From assembly GCA_009704065.1 (NCBI GenBank), contig WLEX01000082.1, positions 1-5,767 on the forward strand: a stretch of 5,767 nt of DNA. Direction: 5' to 3'. A program made the translations under genes and the position numbers. This document shows, one piece after another, positions 1-5,767 of this stretch. The notes beneath the pieces were generated by a model, which saw only the letters and a program-made list of their open reading frames with translations, did not search any database and had not been told where the DNA came from. Each line of letters opens with the position of its first letter. Position 1 is the first letter of the stretch. The stretch is from Actinomycetota bacterium (GTDB lineage Bacteria; Actinomycetota; Acidimicrobiia; Acidimicrobiales; Ilumatobacteraceae).

Positions 1-1704
1 TCAGCCAGCAAATCCCTTGTTGTCGAGCGACAATCGGAATTGATCTACTGAAGATGCATCACCCGACACCTTGATGTCGCCCGCAGCGAACGCTTCGCTC
101 CATGGCAAACGCCCAGACACTACGCCCATGAATTTCTCTCGTGACATAGTGACCAAGCTTTGTGCTCCCCAGCCATCGGTAGGAACGGCCACTGAGTTAC
201 GAACATGAAGTCCACATGTTTCATCACCCACGGTGAATGCAATGTGATGGTTCATTCCTTCAATCTTGTCGGGATCTACCAATACGCGAAGCGTGTGCAC
301 AATGCCAGATGCTGAAGACTCGGCGAGGAACTTCGGATTGAAGTTATGCACCATAAAACGATCCATCGGGAATGAGCCATCGAGATGACGAGCGCGCGTA
401 ATTGCCCAGTTACGAATGTTGGCCGCAGGTGTCCGTTCGGCAATCACACGCAGGCACTTCGCGAGTAAGGCCTTTTCATCGACAGTTGCACCTTCGGAAC
501 GCACTAACCATGTCGCGAGTTCGGTAGCCCAACGAATGTCGTCTTCTGCCAACGCCTTTTCACATTGTGCAGCCACTTCTGCCCTACCGCCAAAGCCAGC
601 GATGAGCTTGCCATAGCGCTCCGTTGGTTCCGTGGGGAACAACTTTGATTCATCGCCATCGAACCAGCCACGAATTCCCATAAAGATTTGGCGCACATGG
701 TGCTCGGTGACGCCATAGCGCTCCGACGTGAGATAGTCGACGTCATACATAGATGGCAATGTGACACGTGATGCAATCTCATCTGTGGTCCAACCCTTGT
801 TGATGCCGCGCACTGTTTGATCCCACATGAATTGAATCGAATCGCGATAGCGCGTGGCCTTTTCACGAATGTTGTCTTTTCCAGTGAGCGCAGGGCCATG
901 TGTTGCAACCAAATACTCAGGTGCCCACTTGATGATGTTGTCGATTCCAGGAATCAGAACGCGAGGATCGCGATACTCCTCACCACGAATTGCAAATACG
1001 TTGAAGAGCACTGGCCACACAGAGTTGTGAATACAGGTGCCGATTTCAGGGAAATAGAAGTTCACCGAATCGTCCGAGTCACTTGGCGAGTGCACTGTCT
1101 CTACCTTCAAGCCAGCGATCGTGAGTGAATCACGTGCGCCAAGTAAATGAGTCGCATCGACATAGCCAGGCGTGTACGGCGCATGTGCAGGGTTCTTGTA
1201 GAAATATCCAAGACCAACGTTGACGGTGGCATCGGGACCTTCAAGTGGCATCACAATGGCAAACTGTTCTACAAGCCCGCGCGCGTAGGCCGGCGAGATT
1301 TCACCGAGTGTGCGCGCCTTGTTGCCCTTTACTTTTTCGTGTGCATAAATCGGCAATGGCGATACATGATTGCCTTCTTGCAGAATGGCTTTCGTACCTT
1401 CCACATAATGGAAGTGCGTGTAAATAACGGCCGCAATAGGTGCCGATGTAATCTCACGTAAACGGCGCAATGCCTCACGCATTTCTTCAATCGATTCACC
1501 GGTGTCGATTGCAATAATGCCCTCTGGTGCTTCGATGAACGACTGGTTCGATAATCCGTTACCTACGAAGTTCCAGACTCCCTTGCGCACTTCTGTGAAG
1601 CCTGGAGTCAGCACTTCACTTTGTGCTGCATGGCCAGCATGAACTCGCTGTCCACCAGCGGTGGTCACGACGTTTGTATCTGTTGTATCGAAGCTGCGGG
1701 TCAT
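1..1704 (-). CDS. Alkylsulfatase-like metallo-beta-lactamase-fold protein with divergent metal site
   Basis: Predicted protein of 567 residues ending in TGA at 1-3. The order is that of SdsA1/BDS1-type alkylsulfatases: a metallo-beta-lactamase fold (about residues 35-275, with a core strand IIAIDTGE at 63-70 and the signature loop THFHYVEG at 96-103), an alkylsulfatase dimerisation domain (about 280-415), and an SCP2-like C-terminal domain (about 440-567). Family members cleave alkyl sulfate esters with two zinc ions. Here H97, H99, H269 and the sulfate-site-like R240 are kept, but the usual Asp-His after HxH is Val101-Glu102, and two further glutamate ligands appear as S213 and N227 in my by-eye alignment. 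No signal peptide is seen, unlike secreted SdsA1, so it is probably cytoplasmic. The frame stays open upstream to a GTG at 1779, but that codon lies in the nrdJ terminator loop, so ATG at 1704 is chosen. No Shine-Dalgarno precedes it. The fold is sure; the activity is not. Confidence 0.88.
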   Translation of the reverse strand: MTRSFDTTDTNVVTTAGGQRVHAGHAAQSEVLTPGFTEVRKGVWNFVGNGLSNQSFIEAPEGIIAIDTGESIEEMREALRRLREITSAPIAAVIYTHFHYVEGTKAILQEGNHVSPLPIYAHEKVKGNKARTLGEISPAYARGLVEQFAIVMPLEGPDATVNVGLGYFYKNPAHAPYTPGYVDATHLLGARDSLTIAGLKVETVHSPSDSDDSVNFYFPEIGTCIHNSVWPVLFNVFAIRGEEYRDPRVLIPGIDNIIKWAPEYLVATHGPALTGKDNIREKATRYRDSIQFMWDQTVRGINKGWTTDEIASRVTLPSMYDVDYLTSERYGVTEHHVRQIFMGIRGWFDGDESKLFPTEPTERYGKLIAGFGGRAEVAAQCEKALAEDDIRWATELATWLVRSEGATVDEKALLAKCLRVIAERTPAANIRNWAITRARHLDGSFPMDRFMVHNFNPKFLAESSASGIVHTLRVLVDPDKIEGMNHHIAFTVGDETCGLHVRNSVAVPTDGWGAQSLVTMSREKFMGVVSGRLPWSEAFAAGDIKVSGDASSVDQFRLSLDNKGFAG

Positions 1705-1713
1705 AGGGAACCA

Positions 1714-1719
1714 ATAGTA
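1714..1719 (-). promoter_or_regulatory. Possible -10 element for the sulfatase-like gene (leaderless start)
   Basis: On the minus strand the hexamer TACTAT fits the actinobacterial TANNNT -10 pattern and ends 9 nt before the ATG at 1704. Transcription would begin about 0-4 nt before the start codon, giving a leaderless or nearly leaderless mRNA. This fits the absence of a Shine-Dalgarno sequence. No -35 hexamer is seen at 16-18 nt spacing, so the call is weak; read-through from nrdJ is the alternative. Confidence 0.3.
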
Positions 1720-1759
1720 AGGCACGTAGTAACCAACTACCCCAGCCGATGTGATGGAC

Positions 1760-1794
1760 AAAAAAGGACCCCGAGCCACAGCCCGGGGTCCTTT
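1760..1794 (-). terminator. Strong rho-independent terminator of nrdJ
   Basis: A perfect 11-bp inverted repeat pairs 1763-1773 with 1784-1794 around a 10-nt loop. Eight of the pairs form a GC-rich core (GGACCCCG/CGGGGTCC). Read on the minus strand the stem is followed by a run of six T, the classic intrinsic terminator form. It begins 30 nt after the nrdJ stop codon and ends before the next gene, so nrdJ and the sulfatase-like gene are probably separate transcription units. The opposite strand has an A-tract and few T after the stem, so the terminator mainly serves minus-strand transcription. Confidence 0.93.
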
Positions 1795-1824
1795 ACGTTC
1801 TAGCGACGCGAGCGCCGCACGAAA

Positions 1825-4659
1825 TCAGCTACAGCCGCTGGTGGAACCACATGATGGGCACGCGTGGCATGAGCCGGCGCGCTGCATCTGTACACCACAG
1901 AGCATGCACATTGGTGCATCGCTGTGGCGAACTATTCCTTGAGGGGCTGAATGATCAGAGATGGGTGCTGTTGGAGCAATTCCCAATTCGATTTGTGTGA
2001 CCAACTCTGACACTGACTGCACCGACTTTGGATCGGTTGCAAGTTCGTTGCCATTTGAGGTCTCGATTACCGATTCTTCAACACCAGGAAGTGTTGGCTG
2101 AATACGCTCATCACGAGAGAAGATGCCAAGTTCGGCACGCTCGTCGTATGTCATGTATTCAAGTGCCAAGCGACGGAACAGGTAGTCCATGATGGATGAA
2201 GCCATACGGATATCTGGATCGTCGGTCATACCGGCTGGTTCGAAACGCATGTTGGTGAACGCCTCGACGAAGGCACGCAATGGCACTCCGTACTGAAGGC
2301 CATACGAGATTGACTTAGCGAATGCGTCCATGATGCCCGAGAGGGTTGAACCCTGCTTCGAGACTGTGAGGAACATTTCGCCAGGGCGACCATCTTCGTA
2401 CTCACCGATGTTTGCAAAACCTTTGCAATCAGCAACACGGAACTCGAAGGTACGTCCACGACGTGAACGTGGCAACTTCTGACGTACTGGCTGAGTAACA
2501 ATCTTTTCTACAACACGCTCGATAACTTGCGTTGCTGCGTCGGTCTTGTCTGCGTCGGTGGTGTCGTCGGCCTTCTTGGTTGCACTGAGCGGCTGGCCCA
2601 CTTTGCAGTTGTCGCGATAGATCGCAACAGCCTTGATGCCAAGTTCCCATGACAACATGTGCAACTTCTCGATGTCTTCCACGCTTGCATCTTCAGGCAT
2701 GTTGACGGTCTTTGAAATTGCGCCGGACAAGAACGGCTGCACAGCACCCATCATGCGTACGTGACCTTCGTAATGAATGGTGTTGTCTCCCATTGAGCAA
2801 GCGAACACGTCGAGGTGGCTTGATTCGATGTGTGGTGCACCAAGGATCGACTTGTTCTCGTCGATGTAGGCAACGATGTCGTCGACTTGCTGAGGGTTGT
2901 ACCCCAAACGACGAAGTGCGCGAGGAATGGTCTGGTTGACGATGCTCATTGAGCCGCCTCCCACCATCTTCTTGAACTTCACAAGACCAAGGTCTGGCTC
3001 GACACCAGTGGTGTCGCAGTCCATCATGAGGCCAATGGTGCCGGTTGGTGCAAGCACAGTGGCCTGTGCGTTACGCACGCCGTACTCTTCGCCATCGCGA
3101 ACAGCTGCTTCCCATGATTCCATGCCGGCGTACAAGAGATCGTCTTGTACTTGAGACATGTTGAGGATTTCACTGTGAGCATCACGATGCATGCGCAATA
3201 CGTTGAGCATGTACTTTTCGTTCTCGGCAAAACCAGAGTGTGGACCCATGCGACATGCAGTTCGAGCACTTGTTGCATAAGCGTGTCCGGTCATGAGTGA
3301 TGTAAGAGCTGCTGCCCATGCGCGACCACCATCGGAGTCGTATGCCATACCAAGCGCCATAAGCAATGCGCCCAAGTTTGCATAGCCAAGACCAAGCTGA
3401 CGGAACTTACGGCTGTTTTCGCCGATCATTTCTGTTGGGTAGTCGGCACGGCCTACAAGGATTTCTTGTGCTGTGAACATGACTTCGATGGCGTGGCGGT
3501 ATGCCTCGACATCGAAACGATCGTTGTCGTCGAGGAACTTGAGCAAGTTAAGAGATGACAAGTTGCAAGCTGAGTTGTCGATGTGCATGTATTCAGAACA
3601 TGGGTTAGATCCGTTGATGGGACCTGACGCATGAGATGTGTGCCACTTGTTGATGGTGGTATCGAACTGCAAACCGGGGTCTGCGCACTCCCAAGATGCT
3701 TCAGCAATTTGGCGCCACAGATCGCGCGCACGAATGGTACGTACAGGTGAACCATCGGTGACGGCCTTAAAGGTCCAATCGCGATCTTCCTTCACTGCAT
3801 GCATGAATTCATCGGTGACACGAACTGAGTTGTTGGCGTTTTGGTACTGAACACTGAACGAATCGGCACCGTCGAGGTCCATATCGAAACCTGCGTCGCG
3901 CAATACGCGAGCCTTGCGCTCTTCTTTTACCTTGCACCAGATGAACTCTTCAATGTCGGGGTGTTCCGCATTAAGAATGACCATCTTTGCGGCGCGACGT
4001 GTCTTGCCGCCCGACTTGATTGTTCCGGCAGATGCATCGGCTCCACGCATGAATGACACTGGGCCAGAAGCGGTGCCGCCACCTTCGAGGAGTTCGGCAC
4101 TTGAGCGGATCTTTGACAAGTTGATACCGGAGCCTGAGCCACCCTTAAAGATGGTTCCTTCTTCGCGGTACCAGTTGAGAATTGCAGACATCTTGTCTTC
4201 GACAGCAAGGATGAAACATGCGCTTGCCTGCTGGGGCACGCCCTTCACACCAATGTTGAACCAGACGGGGCTGTTGAATGCTGCGCGCTGAGTAACAAGG
4301 ATGTACTTCAGTTCGGCGTGGAATGCCTCGGCCTCTTCATTGTCGGCGAAATAACCACCCTCGACACCCCATGTATGGATGGTGTCGGCGACGCGGTCGA
4401 TGACCTGACGCATTGAGTGCTCACGCTCAGGAGTTCCTGGAGTGCCGCGGAAGTACTTCTGGGCAACGATGTTTGTGGAGTTGAGTGACCATGAGACAGG
4501 AAACTCAACATCGAGCTGCTCAAAGGCAACAGTGCCGTCGCGCCAGTTGGTGATGCGTGAATCGCGCTTCTCCCATGCAACTTCGCTATATGGGTGCACA
4601 CCTGGTGTGGTGAAGAATCGGCCGATTCCTATAGAAAGTCGATCTGGTGCTAGTGACAT
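1825..4659 (-). CDS. nrdJ: Class II (adenosylcobalamin-dependent) ribonucleotide reductase
   Basis: This 944-residue enzyme reduces ribonucleotides to deoxyribonucleotides in the cytoplasm, using a thiyl radical made from coenzyme B12, with or without oxygen. An N-terminal class II domain (about 1-130) leads into the ten-stranded barrel. Visible catalytic residues are Cys148 and Cys365 (redox pair), the NPCSE motif at 352-356 with radical Cys354 plus N352 and E356, and the phosphate-binding PTGTIG at 538-543. The 11-residue spacing from Cys354 to Cys365 matches Thermotoga maritima NrdJ. A charged Asp/Thr/Lys-rich linker (about 690-725) precedes a TSCPD-like domain (about 735-845). The tail carries six cysteines (918, 921, 931, 934, 937, 943) as a zinc ribbon and terminal thiols that should re-reduce the active site. 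No intein or frameshift is present. The ATG follows AGGAG by 5 nt. Length is normal for actinobacterial NrdJ. It has its own promoter and terminator. Confidence 0.97.
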   Translation of the reverse strand: MSLAPDRLSIGIGRFFTTPGVHPYSEVAWEKRDSRITNWRDGTVAFEQLDVEFPVSWSLNSTNIVAQKYFRGTPGTPEREHSMRQVIDRVADTIHTWGVEGGYFADNEEAEAFHAELKYILVTQRAAFNSPVWFNIGVKGVPQQASACFILAVEDKMSAILNWYREEGTIFKGGSGSGINLSKIRSSAELLEGGGTASGPVSFMRGADASAGTIKSGGKTRRAAKMVILNAEHPDIEEFIWCKVKEERKARVLRDAGFDMDLDGADSFSVQYQNANNSVRVTDEFMHAVKEDRDWTFKAVTDGSPVRTIRARDLWRQIAEASWECADPGLQFDTTINKWHTSHASGPINGSNPCSEYMHIDNSACNLSSLNLLKFLDDNDRFDVEAYRHAIEVMFTAQEILVGRADYPTEMIGENSRKFRQLGLGYANLGALLMALGMAYDSDGGRAWAAALTSLMTGHAYATSARTACRMGPHSGFAENEKYMLNVLRMHRDAHSEILNMSQVQDDLLYAGMESWEAAVRDGEEYGVRNAQATVLAPTGTIGLMMDCDTTGVEPDLGLVKFKKMVGGGSMSIVNQTIPRALRRLGYNPQQVDDIVAYIDENKSILGAPHIESSHLDVFACSMGDNTIHYEGHVRMMGAVQPFLSGAISKTVNMPEDASVEDIEKLHMLSWELGIKAVAIYRDNCKVGQPLSATKKADDTTDADKTDAATQVIERVVEKIVTQPVRQKLPRSRRGRTFEFRVADCKGFANIGEYEDGRPGEMFLTVSKQGSTLSGIMDAFAKSISYGLQYGVPLRAFVEAFTNMRFEPAGMTDDPDIRMASSIMDYLFRRLALEYMTYDERAELGIFSRDERIQPTLPGVEESVIETSNGNELATDPKSVQSVSELVTQIELGIAPTAPISDHSAPQGIVRHSDAPMCMLCGVQMQRAGSCHACPSCGSTSGCS

Positions 4660-4664
4660 GGCTA

Positions 4665-4669
4665 CTCCT
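4665..4669 (-). promoter_or_regulatory. Shine-Dalgarno site of nrdJ
   Basis: AGGAG on the minus strand lies 5 nt before the ATG at 4659. It is a near-ideal ribosome binding site and fixes the nrdJ start. The sulfatase-like gene downstream has nothing comparable. Confidence 0.85.
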
Positions 4670-4708
4670 GTGCTCAGTATGTGTTGTGGGTGTCGAAAGG
4701 GATATGGC

Positions 4709-4725
4709 TGCCGGTGGAACCGGCA
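4709..4725 (-). repeat. Hairpin in the nrdJ leader
   Basis: A perfect 7-bp inverted repeat (4709-4715 with 4719-4725, core GCCGGT/ACCGGC) encloses a 3-nt loop. It lies in the predicted 5' untranslated leader, about 50 nt before the start codon and directly beside the possible NrdR box. No T-run follows, so it is not an intrinsic terminator. It could affect mRNA stability or be incidental; a function is not shown. Confidence 0.5.
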
Positions 4726-4741
4726 ACACTAGATGTTGTAG
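4726..4741 (-). promoter_or_regulatory. Possible NrdR-like operator
   Basis: The 16-mer CTACAACATCTAGTGT (minus strand) matches the NrdR-box consensus ACACWATATATWGTGT at 12 of 16 positions, with the right half (CTAGTGT) strongest. NrdR is the usual repressor of ribonucleotide reductase genes, so the location before nrdJ is sensible. Against it, I found no second box at the usual spacing of about 31 bp, and the site falls about 37-52 nt downstream of the predicted transcription start rather than on the promoter. Confidence 0.35.
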
Positions 4742-4784
4742 GTACCCCCTGCCCAAATGCGGTTGACCCACAAGCGGTAGAGAG

Positions 4785-4814
4785 ATTACAGCACTGTAGT
4801 TACACCCTTGTCAA
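4785..4814 (-). promoter_or_regulatory. Sigma-70-type promoter of nrdJ
   Basis: On the minus strand a perfect -35 hexamer TTGACA (4809-4814) is followed after 18 nt by TGTAAT (4785-4790), five of six matches to TATAAT. Transcription would start near 4778, giving a leader of about 119 nt. The -10 region overlaps an imperfect palindrome (TACAGCACTGTA on the plus strand, 4787-4798), which could bind a repressor, though I do not recognise it. It is the best promoter-like sequence in the window. Confidence 0.72.
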
Positions 4815-4835
4815 CGACCCTTTCAAGAAATCTTT

Positions 4836-4849
4836 GCCCAGCGATGGGC
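4836..4849. repeat. Short GC-rich inverted repeat upstream of the nrdJ promoter
   Basis: GCCCA (4836-4840) and TGGGC (4845-4849) pair perfectly around a 4-nt loop, about 20 bp upstream of the nrdJ -35 hexamer. On the minus strand the downstream bases are only moderately T-rich, so it is a poor intrinsic terminator. It may be a backup stop for transcripts from the oxidoreductase gene or a protein site; it could also be chance. Confidence 0.35.
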
Positions 4850-4872
4850 TGCACCGAACCTACGGCCGTCAC

Positions 4873-4883
4873 CCTGTGGATTG
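4873..4883 (-). promoter_or_regulatory. Weak DnaA-box-like site
   Basis: CAATCCACAGG on the minus strand keeps the ATCCACA core of a DnaA box and the trailing GG seen in the three stronger sites at 4949-4990, in the same orientation. It lies about 76 bp from the nearest of them, roughly seven helical turns, and about 95-105 nt upstream of the predicted nrdJ transcription start. On its own it would not be called. Confidence 0.35.
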
Positions 4884-4922
4884 GAAGTGGATATGGGTGT
4901 GTATTTCGGATTGTTTTAGGGG

Positions 4923-4945
4923 AAAACCCACTCTTTTCAGTGGAT
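4923..4945 (-). terminator. Weak terminator-like hairpin after the oxidoreductase gene
   Basis: On the minus strand a 7-bp stem (4939-4945 with 4926-4932, one G-U pair, five-pair core CCACT/AGTGG) encloses a 6-nt loop and runs into TTTT. It lies about 51 nt past the oxidoreductase stop and before the nrdJ promoter, where a terminator would be expected. The stem is short and the T-run brief, so termination would be partial at best. Confidence 0.45.
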
Positions 4946-4948
4946 GCG

Positions 4949-4990
4949 CCTGTGGGCAACCTGTGCACAAGCCTGTTTCCCTGGGGACAA
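4949..4990 (-). promoter_or_regulatory. Cluster of three DnaA-box-like 11-mers
   Basis: Three minus-strand 11-mers lie in direct orientation: TTGTCCCCAGG (4980-4990), TTGTGCACAGG (4960-4970) and TTGCCCACAGG (4949-4959). Each differs from TTGTCCACAGG at one position, a different one each time. TTGTCCACA is the DnaA box form preferred by actinobacteria. The second and third abut exactly and the first starts 20 bp away, so they sit about one and two helical turns apart on one DNA face. They lie just after the oxidoreductase stop and about 170-210 nt upstream of the predicted nrdJ start site. Binding by DnaA is inferred. Confidence 0.5.
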
Positions 4991-4996
4991 CCAGTT

Positions 4997-5767
4997 TTAG
5001 GCCGAAATCAGCTCAACTGTGACGGGAATCGCGCTCAGAACGGCATTTCCCGACAAGGGGTCAAGAACCTGGTCGTCGGTGAGGATATTTGAGTTCACAC
5101 CGGCCTTTTCAGCAGCGACTGCCATCTGTGTACCCGTCACACCATGTCCCCAACCGTGAGGAACACTGACTACACCTTGACGCACTGCATCGGTGACCTC
5201 TGCAGGAATATCAATATGTCCGACACGGCTGGCAATACGTAACGGTGAACCGGTGACCACACCTAAACGTGCTGCATCGTCTGGATGAATGTGTGCGGTA
5301 CATGAAAGTGCACCTTTCGTGAGCACCTTGATGTTGTGCATCCACGAGTTATTCGACTTCAAATCACGACGACCCACGAGCAACATTTGATCAGCATCAA
5401 CTAATGCAATCGATGCTTCAAGACGCTGCAAATCGTCAATGAATACTTGCGGAGAGAGTTCGATAAGCCCACTCGGCGTACGCAACATGTCGGGCATGCG
5501 TGGCTCTAATGCACCAAGGTCTACGCCGTGAGGATTTGCAATCAACACGTCGAGCGACAAACCATTCGGCACTGCACCAAACGCAGAACCAAACGGGCCC
5601 GTTTGCAATGCAAAGTCAAGACTGCGTGCAGTACCACGACGACCCTGTGCATTTAATGCCTGAAGAATCTCGTCGGCATCGCGACCAAAAATAGGAGACG
5701 ACGAGTTAGCAACTGCAGAAACAACTGCTGCGTTCATTGACTGATCATCAAGAAGTACTGGATCGCA
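4997..5767 (-). CDS. Molybdopterin-dependent oxidoreductase, C-terminal part (5' end off-window)
   Basis: The frame stays open to the window edge, so only the last 256 residues are visible, ending in TAA at 4997-4999. The in-frame ATG at 5737 is internal: coding continues upstream with a plausible family sequence. The fragment holds the end of the catalytic region, including an ANPHGVDLG-type segment and a TPSGLIELSP segment, then the molybdopterin-dinucleotide-binding domain. That domain begins at LLVGRRDLKSNNSWMHN and contains HPDDAARLGVVTGSPLRI and VSVPHGWGHG. These features place it among formate-dehydrogenase-like Mo/W-bis-pterin enzymes of the DMSO reductase superfamily, usually cytoplasmic or exported redox enzymes of 700 or more residues. 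The substrate cannot be told, because the metal ligand (Cys, Sec or Ser), any iron-sulfur motif and any Tat signal lie off-window. A link to nrdJ beyond adjacency is not evident. Confidence 0.92.
   Translation of the reverse strand, partial: CDPVLLDDQSMNAAVVSAVANSSSPIFGRDADEILQALNAQGRRGTARSLDFALQTGPFGSAFGAVPNGLSLDVLIANPHGVDLGALEPRMPDMLRTPSGLIELSPQVFIDDLQRLEASIALVDADQMLLVGRRDLKSNNSWMHNIKVLTKGALSCTAHIHPDDAARLGVVTGSPLRIASRVGHIDIPAEVTDAVRQGVVSVPHGWGHGVTGTQMAVAAEKAGVNSNILTDDQVLDPLSGNAVLSAIPVTVELISA

Larger units (their letters stand above)
4660..4996. other. Regulatory intergenic region between the oxidoreductase gene and nrdJ
   Basis: This 337-bp stretch holds no convincing gene on either strand. 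Plus-strand reading frames cross it, but their translations resemble no family I know and they run over the nrdJ promoter. Its content is regulatory: DnaA-box-like sites near 4949-4990 and 4873-4883, a weak terminator-like hairpin, a GC-rich inverted repeat, the nrdJ promoter, a possible NrdR site with an adjacent hairpin, and the nrdJ ribosome binding site. Each is listed separately. Confidence 0.8.

Noticed and set aside
1705..1779. N-terminal extension of the sulfatase-like protein from the GTG at 1779
   Set aside because: The codon lies within the loop of a strong terminator for the preceding gene, and the extra residues have no family support.
1825..4659. Intein or other insertion in nrdJ
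   Set aside because: Ribonucleotide reductases are common intein hosts, but motifs are continuous and correctly spaced around the active-site and phosphate-binding loops. The Asp/Thr/Lys-rich stretch near residue 700 is a normal variable linker.
4787..4798. LexA/SOS box at the palindrome over the nrdJ -10
   Set aside because: TACAGCACTGTA has the half-sites in the wrong order and spacing for the enterobacterial CTGT-N8-ACAG box and does not match the GAAC-N4-GTTC form of Gram-positive LexA.
4873..4990. Replication origin (oriC)
   Set aside because: DnaA-like boxes cluster here, but neighbours are not dnaA, dnaN or other origin genes, there is no clear AT-rich unwinding element, and every box has at least one mismatch.
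4660..4996. Cobalamin riboswitch before nrdJ
   Set aside because: B12-linked genes often have one, but I could not find a B12-box-like conserved core, and the predicted leader of about 119 nt is short for this class. A B12-dependent reductase is also not the usual target; B12-independent isozymes are.
4681..5092. Plus-strand reading frames across the intergenic region
   Set aside because: Their translations resemble no known family, they overlap the nrdJ promoter and the 3' end of the oxidoreductase gene, and they lack convincing ribosome binding sites.
5735..5737. ATG as the start of a short 246-residue oxidoreductase
   Set aside because: The frame remains open to the window edge with plausible family residues upstream, and this family needs a much longer N-terminal catalytic part.

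Overview
The window reads as ordinary chromosomal DNA from a bacterium, most likely an actinomycete-type organism (Actinomycetota). This rests on the form of the class II ribonucleotide reductase, whose roughly 940-residue length and C-terminal cysteine ribbon resemble actinobacterial NrdJ, and on DnaA-box-like sequences close to TTGTCCACA, the form favoured in that phylum. Base composition looks close to half G+C, far below Streptomyces, which would suit an aquatic lineage such as Acidimicrobiia. That last assignment is inference only. No mobile element, CRISPR array, tRNA or rRNA was seen.

All three protein genes lie on the minus strand, so transcription runs from high to low coordinates. 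From right to left they are: the C-terminal 256 residues of a molybdopterin-dependent oxidoreductase (start off-window); a 337-bp intergenic region; a complete adenosylcobalamin-dependent ribonucleotide reductase (nrdJ); a strong intrinsic terminator; and a complete alkylsulfatase-like metallo-beta-lactamase-fold protein whose stop codon is at the window edge.

The intergenic region is the most information-rich part. In the direction of transcription it holds three near-consensus DnaA-box-like 11-mers just after the oxidoreductase stop, a weak terminator-like hairpin, a fourth weaker DnaA-like site, a short GC-rich inverted repeat, a near-consensus sigma-70-type promoter, a possible NrdR-like operator next to a 7-bp hairpin in the roughly 119-nt leader, and a good Shine-Dalgarno site. 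I infer that nrdJ is its own transcription unit and may be coupled to replication initiation, as DnaA couples nrdAB in E. coli.

The three genes do not form an obvious pathway. nrdJ supplies deoxyribonucleotides and implies a need for vitamin B12. The sulfatase-like protein keeps the family fold but has lost several canonical metal ligands, so its activity is open. The oxidoreductase fragment belongs to the formate-dehydrogenase-like molybdenum/tungsten enzymes, with unknown substrate. I found no clear undescribed multi-gene system.
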